In this document: positions 6,126 to 13,029 of the stretch, piece by piece | Numbering within the stretch: position 1 is the first letter of the stretch | How the letters are laid out: the number at the start of each line of letters is the position of its first letter | Assembly (NCBI GenBank): GCA_947254205.1 | Contig: CAMYCE010000036.1 | Location: 1-20,024, forward strand | From: an uncultured Prevotellaceae bacterium | Lineage (GTDB): Bacteria; Bacteroidota; Bacteroidia; Bacteroidales; Muribaculaceae | Reading direction: 5' to 3' | Length of the DNA stretch: 20,024 nt | The notes under the pieces: model-generated | Told to the model about the DNA's origin: nothing | Databases searched by the model: none | The model's input: only the letters and a program-made list of their open reading frames with translations | Position numbers and translations under genes: made by a program

Positions 6126-7349
6126 TTAGTCATCACAACTTGGTTTCACACACAGCAACAGCACTTGCTCTCCTGCTGCCAATGTGGTAGCAAAGAGATA
6201 TTGTTCACCACCATCTTGAGCTTTGAGTTTGCGTTTCAGGGCTTGGGCACTGAGCTTGAAATTGCGCGTTGCAATGTTGAGCTTCATGCGCTGTTTGGCC
6301 AGTGCGCGCATTTGCTGATCGTTGAACGGCACAACTTGCTCAACAAGAAAGGCACGCCCATGAAATTGGGGCAAATAGCGACTGCTCACATAGAGGTGTG
6401 AATTTCCCGCCAATTGCGACACGCCCCACTCCCTTGCCACTTCGTCGAAACAACCCAACTTCATGATGCTCGCATTGGGCTCATAGAGATAGACTCCGGC
6501 CTCAACCCTTGCCGGTTGAACATGGGCATGAATAGCTGTGGCATTGTCACACTCAAAGTGGCACCACTCTCTTTCATAATTGAGTGCATGACGGGTTACC
6601 TGCTCACCGGGGCGTTCAAAGTCAAGTTTAAAGAACAACTCCTTGCACTCATTTTTCACACTCACCGCCCACACATGGCTTAAACTCGCTCCCAACTCTC
6701 TCACCACTTGTGTGACATCGACCATGGGCGATGCCTTGATATAGAGTCGGCGAGCATGAGTCTTGAGCAAAGGCATCAAGTCGAGCACATTGGGCAAGCA
6801 GTCGGCCAGGCCATAGAGCCGTCGACCACCATCGCCACGACGGGCCGGATCGATAAAAATAGCGTCATATTGTGTTTCACTCTCGGCAAGAATCATGGTA
6901 GAGTCGCCTTGCAACACCTGCACCCGTGGATTGAGCTGAGCAAAATTATAGGCTCCCACCTCGGCAATCAATGGGTCGAGCTCTATGGCCGTGAGCGATT
7001 GCACCTGCCGGGCAATATAGTAGTCGTCGACCCCAAGCCCCATGGTCATGTCGAGCACATGCCCCTCGCTCTTGAGCAACGAGGCATGAAACCGCGCCAC
7101 CACTTCATGGGTGCACTGCTCGGCACTCACAGGCTTGGGAAACAGGAAACGCTCATGGCTCAACAACTCCGGAATTTTGTTGCGAGCCTTGCGACGGCAC
7201 TCAATTTGCACAACAGCAAAATTCTTGTCAAAGGTTAAGTTAGGCTCTTTCTTGAGCAACAACTTGCAGGTGTCGGCATGGGCATTGCCGGCAATGTAGC
7301 GAAACATTGCCTCATCAACCTTCATTTTATGCAACAATTGTTGGGTCAT
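6126..7349 (-). CDS. Class I SAM-dependent methyltransferase with THUMP-like domain
   Basis: The protein has 407 residues. An N-terminal helical region (about 1-95) precedes a Rossmann-type methyltransferase core: motif I VLDMTMGLGVDD (98-109), motif II AIELDP (121-126), and IFIDPARR (164-171) in the motif IV position. The C-terminal part (about 330-400) carries the THUMP-like segment with ATRNFKLSAQALKRKLK and a final EQYLFATT strand. This architecture is conserved across Bacteroidota as a predicted nucleic-acid (probably RNA) methyltransferase; the substrate is not established. A good promoter (TTG-N20-TAAATTTG) ends only about 11 bases before the ATG at 7349, so the leader is very short. 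The second methionine (residue 9) is an alternative start. Confidence 0.85.
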   Translation of the reverse strand: MTQQLLHKMKVDEAMFRYIAGNAHADTCKLLLKKEPNLTFDKNFAVVQIECRRKARNKIPELLSHERFLFPKPVSAEQCTHEVVARFHASLLKSEGHVLDMTMGLGVDDYYIARQVQSLTAIELDPLIAEVGAYNFAQLNPRVQVLQGDSTMILAESETQYDAIFIDPARRGDGGRRLYGLADCLPNVLDLMPLLKTHARRLYIKASPMVDVTQVVRELGASLSHVWAVSVKNECKELFFKLDFERPGEQVTRHALNYEREWCHFECDNATAIHAHVQPARVEAGVYLYEPNASIMKLGCFDEVAREWGVSQLAGNSHLYVSSRYLPQFHGRAFLVEQVVPFNDQQMRALAKQRMKLNIATRNFKLSAQALKRKLKAQDGGEQYLFATTLAAGEQVLLLCVKPSCDD

Positions 7350-7360
7350 GATGAATATTG

Positions 7361-7391
7361 CAAATTTACAATATCAACGTCAACTTCACAA
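7361..7391 (-). promoter_or_regulatory. Promoter of the THUMP-like methyltransferase gene
   Basis: On the minus strand TTG (7391-7389), 20 bases, then TAAATTTG (7368-7361) followed by C gives a full Bacteroidota-type promoter. It predicts transcription start within about ten bases of the start codon. Confidence 0.65.
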
Positions 7392-7404
7392 GTTCAAAAC
7401 CTAA

Positions 7405-7450
7405 AAGAAAAAAATAGCCCCTCATGCAAGATAACACTCTCACATGAGGG
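7405..7450 (-). terminator. Rho-independent terminator of the LRR protein gene
   Basis: On the minus strand CCCTCATG (7450-7443) pairs perfectly with CATGAGGG (7426-7419) across a 16-nt loop. A T-rich tract follows (7415-7405, seven T, C, then more T). It lies about 50 bases past the stop of the LRR gene. Confidence 0.75.
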
Positions 7451-7501
7451 ACTGAAACTAAAAACAAAATTTTACCTAAAAAACTATTTTGACACCTAAA
7501 T

Positions 7502-10054
7502 TTACTTGATGATGAATTTATGGGCACTGCCATTCACTGCAAGCACATAAACGCCTGCCGAGAGATTGGGCACCTCGATGCGGGCATAGTCATTGCAAGC
7601 CTGCCCTCTATACACTACAGCACCCTGCAAGTTGCAAATGCTCATGATGTCGCCACAATGAGTCCCCGTTACTTCCACGCAAGCTTCGGCTTGATTGTAA
7701 CGCACCTGCACTGCATGGGCATCTTGAGCCACGGCATTCACAGCTGTGTTGTTGATGTCGAGCGTGAAACCTTTGTCTTTGGCAATAGAGGTTGAGCAAG
7801 TGAGTGCACCGGGATTGCCCTCAATATAGATTTTTCCGTAACCTTCAAATTGTGGGAAATCGGCTTGTTTCTCGGTGGCAAAAAGATAAACCACATCTTT
7901 GAGATTGCGCAACGAGTTGAAAATTGCATTCAAAGCCTCTTGCGAGAGATTATTGCGACGCAAGTCGAGCGACACCACTGCATTGTTGGGAGCAAGCTCC
8001 ACCTCGGTCAAGGCGTTGTCGGCCAATTTCAAAGCATAGGTTTGGTCGTTGTTGGGCAAAGTCAACTTGGTGAGTTTTTGAGCACTGCAATCGAGCGTCA
8101 TGAGACCACGCGAGTAGTACTTGATTTCGGGCTGACGCACTGCATGCACCACCGAGTAGGGCTTGGCTTGCAAGAAACTGCTCCACCATTTGCCCCAATC
8201 CACCCAGAAGGGGTCAAAGAAGTTCTCGACCTTGATAGTAATTTCCTTTCCAACAGGAATTGCCGTTGTGAGCACCATGCAAGGATTTTTAGGACCAACC
8301 GACCATGCCTCTTCAAGCACATCGATGAGCCACCCCTTGGCTTGAGCGCCCTTGAGGTCGACTTGCCCAGCCTTAACAGCAGCTATGTCGGACACCTCAA
8401 GTTGTTTTTTCCACATGCGCTCGTTGGCATAGACGTTCAACTCCTTCACATTGGGAAGTGCAGTCAAGAAAGCATCGAGTTGAGCCTTGGGCAAAATTGT
8501 TTTGGCAAGGTAACAACTTTGCAAACTTGCAAGAGAGCTAAACTTGATGGCTTCGAGAGTGCCAATGTTGGAGAGGTTGAGGCGACGCAACTTGGTGTTT
8601 TGGGTCAAGTCGACAGTTGCCATTGTTGTTTTTGAAGCAAAAAATTCTTCAAGAGCAGCAACCTTCGACAAGTCGAGGTTGGAAATGGCTGCATTGCCAG
8701 CCACATCGAGCACTCTGAGGTTGGGCACCTTGTCGAGCGAGAGCGAGGAGAGAGCATTGGTGCCCACATAGAGTTCTTCGAGTTGTGCCAACTGCGACAA
8801 GTCGAGTTGCGAAATATAGAAGTTTTTGGAGAGCGACAAGTATTTGAGCTTGGGAGTTGGCTTCAGGTCGATAGCCGTGATGCGATTGCTCACCAAGTTG
8901 AGGTGTTCGAGCTGCGACATGCCTTCAAGCGACAAAGCTGAGAGCTTGTTGAATCCCAATTCCAAGGTTTTGAGTTGTGCCATGTCGTCAAAATTGATTG
9001 TTTTAATCATCTGATCACTGGCTCTGAAGTTGGTGACTCCCTTGGCAAAGATATTCACTCGTGTGCCTTTGGCTACACCCTCAATCATGCCACCAGTGCT
9101 TGCCAAGTTGATGGATTGACGTTTCCCGTCTCCAAAATCAACCTCAATTTTTTGCGGACCAGCCATTGCCATAGCCAATTGCACACCCGTCTTATTCAAT
9201 TCCATTGAGATGGTTGCACCGTCAGGTATAGGATTGGGCGTTTCTACCTTATCTTTAAAACAACGCAAGCAGTAGCGCGAAGTCGCTACCCATGGATACA
9301 CCATCACAAAGTCGGCGTCAAAGCCAAATCCCCACGCGCCCGTTTGCTCTTGATTGCGTGCAGTAGAAGTCCAGTAACGACCACGCTTGTTTTGATCCAT
9401 GACAGCACCATCTTTGGTATAGTTGCCATAGCCGGCAGCAGGGAAGTAGCGCACCACATCATCGGCATTGCCACTTTGCCAATAGGCTTCTTTGGCCACA
9501 TCTTTCACGTCAACCGATGCTCCCTTGTTGCCCAGCAAGCGACAAGTGACCTTGAGACCTTTAATTTTGGTTTTATTGGTATCGTCGTCGGTAAAGATAG
9601 GCTCCCAGCGATAGGCACTCAAATACTTGTTGTCGCCACCCTTGAATCTAATGGCATAGCACACATATTTGCCCTCGCCATAGTAGTGGGCTTTCAAGGT
9701 CATGGTGTTGCCAAACAGGTTGACAACCTCATCGCCAACCTTATCGATATTCCAAGAAAAATCGGGATAGGGAGTCTGCACTGTTTCATCGGGTGGATAA
9801 ATGCCCGAAATCACAATCATTTCTTCTTTGGTGGGAATGTGATAGCCTTGTGGAGAGGTCACGTTTTTCACTTCGGCCCATTTAAAGAAAGCCGCATTGG
9901 TAATCGACAACTTGTCGCCTTGTTCAAAAGTGCCATCGGTCTTTAAATTATATTCGGCAACAACCGATAGCGGGTTTTGTGCCGTTTGCGCCTGTGCCAT
10001 AGCAGCACACCAGCACATGAGCAACATCAACAAATGTTTTGTTTTACACATCAT
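7502..10054 (-). CDS. Secreted leucine-rich-repeat surface protein with C-terminal sorting-domain-like tail
   Basis: The protein has 850 residues. A signal peptide (1-22) has a hydrophobic core LLMLLMCWCAAMA and a predicted cut after AQA. Residues about 50-270 look like the FISUMP / major-paralogous-domain fold, ending in RYWTSTARN...SRYCLRC. A PKD-like strand (IEVDFGDGK, 303-311) comes next. About 355-560 are leucine-rich repeats of roughly 20-23 residues (LxxLxLxxNxLxxLxL), as in bacterial BspA-type proteins. A second short LRR block lies near 665-730. The last 80 residues end VPNLSAGVYVLAVNGSAHKFIIK in outline, the typical type IX secretion (Por) C-terminal beta domain. It should be exported and attached to or released from the cell surface. 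Its ligand is unknown; adhesion or polymer binding is a guess. It has its own promoter box and terminator, so it is monocistronic. Confidence 0.85.
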   Translation of the reverse strand: MMCKTKHLLMLLMCWCAAMAQAQTAQNPLSVVAEYNLKTDGTFEQGDKLSITNAAFFKWAEVKNVTSPQGYHIPTKEEMIVISGIYPPDETVQTPYPDFSWNIDKVGDEVVNLFGNTMTLKAHYYGEGKYVCYAIRFKGGDNKYLSAYRWEPIFTDDDTNKTKIKGLKVTCRLLGNKGASVDVKDVAKEAYWQSGNADDVVRYFPAAGYGNYTKDGAVMDQNKRGRYWTSTARNQEQTGAWGFGFDADFVMVYPWVATSRYCLRCFKDKVETPNPIPDGATISMELNKTGVQLAMAMAGPQKIEVDFGDGKRQSINLASTGGMIEGVAKGTRVNIFAKGVTNFRASDQMIKTINFDDMAQLKTLELGFNKLSALSLEGMSQLEHLNLVSNRITAIDLKPTPKLKYLSLSKNFYISQLDLSQLAQLEELYVGTNALSSLSLDKVPNLRVLDVAGNAAISNLDLSKVAALEEFFASKTTMATVDLTQNTKLRRLNLSNIGTLEAIKFSSLASLQSCYLAKTILPKAQLDAFLTALPNVKELNVYANERMWKKQLEVSDIAAVKAGQVDLKGAQAKGWLIDVLEEAWSVGPKNPCMVLTTAIPVGKEITIKVENFFDPFWVDWGKWWSSFLQAKPYSVVHAVRQPEIKYYSRGLMTLDCSAQKLTKLTLPNNDQTYALKLADNALTEVELAPNNAVVSLDLRRNNLSQEALNAIFNSLRNLKDVVYLFATEKQADFPQFEGYGKIYIEGNPGALTCSTSIAKDKGFTLDINNTAVNAVAQDAHAVQVRYNQAEACVEVTGTHCGDIMSICNLQGAVVYRGQACNDYARIEVPNLSAGVYVLAVNGSAHKFIIK

Positions 10055-10094
10055 AGGTTTTAAAATTTAGTTAATACTATTTTTGAGGTCAATA

Positions 10095-10102
10095 CAAAGA
10101 TA
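10095..10102 (-). promoter_or_regulatory. -7 promoter element (TATCTTTG) of the LRR protein gene
   Basis: A perfect TAnnTTTG box on the minus strand lies 40 bases upstream of the ATG at 10054. The -33 region has no clear TTTG. Confidence 0.5.
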
Positions 10103-10261
10103 ACACAAAATTTTATATTCTCATTACCATTCTAAACTTTTTTTCAAAATTTTCATTCACACCATAATCAATATTTCCACCATTTATTACAATACAATTA
10201 TTAATTGGGTAAAAAAAAAGGCGTATAGCTCATTTTGCAGGATGACTTTTCTTCATATTTC

Positions 10262-10293
10262 TTTGCTGATGCTAAGCACATATTGTACCTTTA
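10262..10293 (+). promoter_or_regulatory. Predicted promoter of the small RNA candidate upstream of queF
   Basis: TTTG (10262-10265), 20 bases, then TACCTTTA (10286-10293). It matches the Bacteroidota pattern except for the last base of the -7 box (A instead of G). Confidence 0.45.
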
Positions 10294-10298
10294 AATCG

Positions 10299-10407
10299 CA
10301 GTTTGAAGCATAGTGAAGCTCTGCTGGGGAGCAACTTCATGAGGAATAGGATTGCGCAAATCGACGAGTATGGGCAGGAGTGGCTATCAATGTGGCTCCT
10401 GCTTTTT
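10299..10407 (+). ncRNA. Candidate small RNA (about 110 nt) upstream of queF
   Basis: The unit has a promoter at 10262-10293, an internal hairpin in which TGAAG (10312-10316) pairs with CTTCA (10335-10339) and CTC with GAG inside it, a short GATT/AATC hairpin near 10350-10362, and an intrinsic terminator at 10374-10407. queF has its own promoter downstream of that terminator, so this is either a free small RNA or an attenuated second leader for the que operon. I cannot match it to a known riboswitch: the preQ1-I pattern is not visible. Confidence 0.45.
10374..10407 (+). terminator. Rho-independent terminator upstream of queF
   Basis: GCAGGAG (10374-10380) pairs with CTCCTGC (10396-10402) across a 15-nt loop and is followed directly by five T (10403-10407). 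No plus-strand gene lies upstream, which implies a short non-coding transcript. Confidence 0.65.
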
Positions 10408-10443
10408 CCTACTTAGAGATTCTGCCGATGCCAAGAAATGATG

Positions 10444-10474
10444 TTGTGAAAGCCGAGGGAAAAGTGTAACTTTG
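10444..10474 (+). promoter_or_regulatory. Promoter of the queF-queC-queD-queE operon
   Basis: TTG (10444-10446), 20 bases, then TAACTTTG (10467-10474) followed by C. The predicted leader to the queF ATG is about 25 bases. Confidence 0.7.
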
Positions 10475-10503
10475 CAAGCTATTTCAAAATAGAACGTTAC
10501 GCT

Positions 10504-10971
10504 ATGTCAAGAAACGAAAAAGAACTACAAGGAGTGACCTTGCTGGGAGATCAGGGTACAAACTATGATTTTGACTATCGTCCCGATGTGCTGGAAACCT
10601 TTGTCAACAAGCACCAAGACAACGAATATGTGGTGACGCTCGACTGCCCCGAGTTCACCTCATTGTGTCCCAAAACAGGGCAACCCGACTTTGGCAAAAT
10701 CATCATTCGCTACATTCCACGTGTGCTCATGGTGGAGAGCAAGAGCCTCAAGCTCTATCTCTTTAGCTTTCGCAACCATGGCGATTTTCATGAAGATTGT
10801 GTCAACATCATCATGAAAGACCTTGTGAAACTTATGGACCCAAAATACATTGAAGTGAAGGGGCTATTTAATCCTCGTGGAGGCATCTCAATTTTGCCCT
10901 TTGCCAACTATGGCGACATCGAGCATCAAGACCTCGTGAAGGCACGCCTCATGAGCAATTTCAACGACTAA
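10504..10971 (+). CDS. queF: preQ0 reductase (NADPH-dependent 7-cyano-7-deazaguanine reductase)
   Basis: The protein has 155 residues, the length of the short type I QueF (B. subtilis form). It reduces the nitrile of preQ0 to the amine of preQ1, using two NADPH. The catalytic cysteine is C55 in FTSLCPKTGQPDFG and the acid is D62. H96 and E97 (FHED) are also at the positions known in B. subtilis QueF. The Q-pathway phrase SLKLYLF is at 81-87. QueF acts last among the four enzymes here, and its presence argues that the cluster serves tRNA queuosine rather than DNA modification. It is first in the operon, with queC starting 18 bases later. The ATG at 10504 is the only start compatible with the promoter. 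Confidence 0.95.
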   Translation: MSRNEKELQGVTLLGDQGTNYDFDYRPDVLETFVNKHQDNEYVVTLDCPEFTSLCPKTGQPDFGKIIIRYIPRVLMVESKSLKLYLFSFRNHGDFHEDCVNIIMKDLVKLMDPKYIEVKGLFNPRGGISILPFANYGDIEHQDLVKARLMSNFND

Positions 10972-10989
10972 AAAAACACCTATTTGATC

Positions 10990-11652
10990 ATGGCAAAAGA
11001 TGCAGTAATCATCACATCGGGAGGCATGGACTCAACCACCATGCTCTATGAATATCAAGACGAGATAGCACTGGCTATCACCTTTGACTATGGCTCAACC
11101 CAAAATGGACGCGAGCGAGTGTGTGCCGTCACCCATTGCCAGCGACTGGGCATCAAGCACCTCATCATTCCGCTGGAGTTCATACACCGCTACTTCAAGA
11201 GTGCCTTGCTTGAAAGTGCCGACGACATTCCCGAAGGCGACTACAACGACGAGAACATGAAATCAACTGTGGTGCCATTTCGCAACGGCATCATGCTCGC
11301 CATTGCTTGTGGCATTGCCGAGAGCAACGGACTCAAACGGGTGATGATAGCCAACCACGCCGGCGACCACTCTATCTACCCCGACTGCCGGCCTGCCTTT
11401 GTGAAAGCCATGAGCCAAGCCATGAGTGCTGGCACCTACGACGGCATCGAGGTTTTTGCCCCCTACACAGGCATCAGCAAGGTCGACATTGCACGCCATG
11501 GCAAGGCTTTGGGGCTCGATTACAGCGAGACCTACTCGTGCTACAAGGGGCGTGAAAAGCATTGTGGCAAGTGTGGCACTTGTCGCGAGCGTCGCGAGGC
11601 ACTGCAACAAGCAGGCATCGACGACACTACCGAATATGAAAACAACGAATAA
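10990..11652 (+). CDS. queC: 7-cyano-7-deazaguanine (preQ0) synthase
   Basis: The protein has 220 residues counted from the ATG at 10990. An upstream in-frame TTG at 10984 would add only two residues and is not needed. It is the ATP-dependent enzyme that converts 7-carboxy-7-deazaguanine plus ammonia to preQ0. The PP-loop ATP-binding motif SGGMDS is at 10-15. The C-terminal zinc site is C184, C192, C195, C198 in SCYKGREKHCGKCGTC. The phrase VPFRNGIML in mid-protein is also typical. It sits between queF and queD in the operon, 18 and 34 bases from them. Confidence 0.95.
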   Translation: MAKDAVIITSGGMDSTTMLYEYQDEIALAITFDYGSTQNGRERVCAVTHCQRLGIKHLIIPLEFIHRYFKSALLESADDIPEGDYNDENMKSTVVPFRNGIMLAIACGIAESNGLKRVMIANHAGDHSIYPDCRPAFVKAMSQAMSAGTYDGIEVFAPYTGISKVDIARHGKALGLDYSETYSCYKGREKHCGKCGTCRERREALQQAGIDDTTEYENNE

Positions 11653-11686
11653 CAAAATAGAACACAACTAAAATCACATATTAACT

Positions 11687-12037
11687 ATGTATTACGTGAG
11701 AAAAACATTAGAGATTTCGGCTTGTCATCAGCTCTATCTCGACTATGAAAGCAAGTGTGAAAACCTGCACGGCCACAACTGGAGGGTTGATGTGTATTGC
11801 CGGTCGATGGAGCTTGACTCCAATGGCATGGTGTGTGATTTCACCGAAATCAAACGCCTCATTCATGGCCGTCTCGACCATCATAACCTCAACGAAATTC
11901 TCGACTTCAACCCCACTGCCGAAAACATGGCTCACTGGATTGTTGAAACCGTGCCCAATTGCTACCGCGCCGATGTGTGGGAAACTCTCGACAACAAGGC
12001 GTCCTATATCAAAGACGATGCACCACAGAATTTCTAA
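11687..12037 (+). CDS. queD: 6-carboxy-5,6,7,8-tetrahydropterin synthase (QueD)
   Basis: The protein has 116 residues, in the pterin-synthase (PTPS) fold family. It makes 6-carboxytetrahydropterin from dihydroneopterin triphosphate. Zinc ligands are H14 (ACHQL) and H28, H30 (LHGHNW). The catalytic cysteine is C24, in the QueD-type CENLHGH context, with H65 or H66 (LDHHNLNE) and E99 (WET) completing the site. The length fits QueD. Its 3' end lies 11 bases before the queE start. GTP cyclohydrolase I, which supplies the substrate, is not in the window. Confidence 0.93.
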   Translation: MYYVRKTLEISACHQLYLDYESKCENLHGHNWRVDVYCRSMELDSNGMVCDFTEIKRLIHGRLDHHNLNEILDFNPTAENMAHWIVETVPNCYRADVWETLDNKASYIKDDAPQNF

Positions 12038-12048
12038 ACACAACACGT

Positions 12049-12651
12049 GTGAACAGCAAAACGTTTAAAATCAACGAAATTTTCTACTCACTGCAAGGCG
12101 AGGGCTTCCACACAGGCACAGCAAGCGTGTTTGTGCGCCTGAGTGGTTGCAACTTGCAGTGCAGTTTTTGCGACACCCAGCACGAGAGTGGCACTTTCAT
12201 GACCACAAGCCAAATCATCGACGAGGTGATGAAATATCCTCAAGCCCCACTGCTGGTGCTCACCGGTGGCGAGCCCTCGCTATTCATCGACGAGGAGTTT
12301 ATTGCCACACTCAAAGCGTGCACCCACAAGCAAATTACCATCGAAACCAATGGCACCCATGCCCTGCCCAAGGGCATCGACTGGGTGACACTATCGCCCA
12401 AGCAAGCCTTTGACGGAGGCGACAGCCACCCCTGCTTGCTCACCCATTGCAACGAGCTCAAAGTTGTGTATCGAGGGCAAGACCTCTCGCAATACAACAA
12501 CATTGAGGCTCAACATCACTTTTTGCAACCTTGCTATGTCGACGATGCCAAGCAACGCCGGCGCAACATTCAAGCCTGCGTGCAAGCCGTGCTCGACCAC
12601 CCACAGTGGCGACTCTCGTTGCAAACCCACCGCGTGCTCCACATTCAATAG
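12049..12651 (+). CDS. queE: 7-carboxy-7-deazaguanine (CDG) synthase, radical SAM
   Basis: The protein has 200 residues with a GTG start at 12049. The only upstream in-frame ATG (11959) lies deep inside queD and gives a nonsense N-terminus, while no ATG occurs before the conserved FKINEIFYSLQGEG opening, so GTG is the best start. QueE rearranges 6-carboxytetrahydropterin to CDG. The radical SAM cluster motif is C34-x3-C38-x2-C41 (SGCNLQCSFCDTQH). LTGGEPS follows as the SAM-contact motif, and TIETNGT and SPKQ are further family signatures. The frame is 3'-most in the que operon, and its TAG stop overlaps the first base of a GC-rich inverted repeat that leads into the terminator. Confidence 0.93.
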   Translation: MNSKTFKINEIFYSLQGEGFHTGTASVFVRLSGCNLQCSFCDTQHESGTFMTTSQIIDEVMKYPQAPLLVLTGGEPSLFIDEEFIATLKACTHKQITIETNGTHALPKGIDWVTLSPKQAFDGGDSHPCLLTHCNELKVVYRGQDLSQYNNIEAQHHFLQPCYVDDAKQRRRNIQACVQAVLDHPQWRLSLQTHRVLHIQ

Positions 12652-12720
12652 CCCCCCTCCAACCCCATCGTGCCCCCCTCGACCATCACAGCCGTGGGGC
12701 ATCTTTTTTTGAGGGGGGCT
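12650..12720 (+). repeat. GC-rich inverted repeat enclosing the que operon terminator
   Basis: AGCCCCCCTC (12650-12659) is fully complementary to GAGGGGGGCT (12711-12720). The GCCCCCCTC unit is repeated directly at 12672-12680, so either copy can pair with the 3' arm. The second copy competes with the terminator stem at 12671-12701. Confidence 0.75.
12671..12710 (+). terminator. Rho-independent terminator of the que operon
   Basis: TGCCCC (12671-12676) pairs with GGGGCA (12696-12701), followed by TCTTTTTTT (12702-12710). It lies 20 bases after the queE stop. Confidence 0.7.
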
Positions 12721-12734
12721 TGATGAGGGGATAT

Positions 12735-12766
12735 AAAAAAAATCCGCTAATTGATAGCGGATTTTT
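12735..12766 (-). terminator. Bidirectional-looking terminator, serving tRNA-Pro on the minus strand
   Basis: AAAAATCCGCTA (12738-12749) and TAGCGGATTTTT (12755-12766) form a perfect 12-bp inverted repeat with a 5-nt loop. On the minus strand the stem is followed by a run of T (12742-12735). It sits 14 bases past the 3' end of the tRNA gene and could also stop any plus-strand readthrough from the que operon. Confidence 0.8.
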
Positions 12767-12779
12767 GGATTTCTTCTTG

Positions 12780-12853
12780 TCGGGGTACCAGGATTCGAAC
12801 TTGGGACCTCCTGCTCCCAAAGCAGGCGCGCTAACCAACTGCGCTACACCCCG
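12780..12853 (-). tRNA. tRNA-Pro, anticodon UGG
   Basis: The 74-base cloverleaf read on the minus strand has acceptor CGGGGTG pairing with TACCCCG (12853-12847 and 12787-12781, last pair G-T). The D arm is GCGC...GCGC with the AGTTGGTTA loop. The anticodon arm is CCTGC TTTGGGA GCAGG, with TGG as anticodon. The T arm contains GTTCGAATC. The discriminator is A, and CCA is not encoded. UGG reads all or most proline codons. The gene is convergent with the que operon and divergent from aspS. Confidence 0.95.
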
Positions 12854-12883
12854 AGAAACAATTGCTCTCGCAAAATTGCGATG

Positions 12884-12914
12884 CAAAGGTACTACTATTT
12901 TTGAAATCCACAAA
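12884..12914 (-). promoter_or_regulatory. Promoter of tRNA-Pro
   Basis: On the minus strand TTTG (12914-12911), 19 bases, then TACCTTTG (12891-12884) followed by C: a textbook Bacteroidota promoter, about 30 bases upstream of the mature 5' end. A small palindrome (TCGCAA 12868-12873, TTGCGA 12876-12881) lies in the leader. Confidence 0.75.
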
Positions 12915-12974
12915 TGTTTTTGTGAAAAAAAATAACTTTTCGGGCTAAATGTGGATATTGTGGCAGGAAAGTAT

Positions 12975-12982
12975 TAATTTTG
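12975..12982 (+). promoter_or_regulatory. Possible -7 element (TAATTTTG) of aspS
   Basis: A TAnnTTTG match lies 47 bases before the aspS ATG. The nearest TTG upstream (12958-12960) is too close, at 14 bases, so the promoter is only weakly supported. Confidence 0.35.
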
Positions 12983-13029
12983 TAGATAGTCTCAATTTTT
13001 CGTAAAATCAAATTTAAGAAACCATATAT

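Larger units (their letters stand above)
10055..10503. other. Divergent intergenic region between the LRR gene and queF
   Basis: This 449-base region holds the minus-strand promoter box of the LRR gene (10095-10102), an A/T-rich stretch to about 10220, a plus-strand promoter-hairpin-terminator unit (10262-10407, small RNA candidate), and the queF promoter (10444-10474). A 25-codon open frame at 10339-10416 runs through the terminator and is not thought to be a gene. Confidence 0.6.

Noticed and set aside
10339..10416. 25-codon frame starting ATG in the region before queF
   Set aside because: It runs straight through the terminator stem and T run, so a complete message would not be made; no conserved features.
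10299..10503. preQ1 riboswitch before queF
   Set aside because: I looked for the short preQ1-I pattern (C-rich loop with an A-rich tail forming a pseudoknot near the start codon) and saw none between the queF promoter and ATG. The upstream hairpins do not resemble it. A covariance-model scan would decide.
10504..12651. The que genes as part of a 7-deazaguanine DNA-modification (Dpd-like) defence cluster
   Set aside because: queF is present, which leads to preQ1 for tRNA queuosine, and no DpdA-like transglycosylase or associated restriction genes lie nearby. The ordinary queuosine-precursor role explains all four genes.
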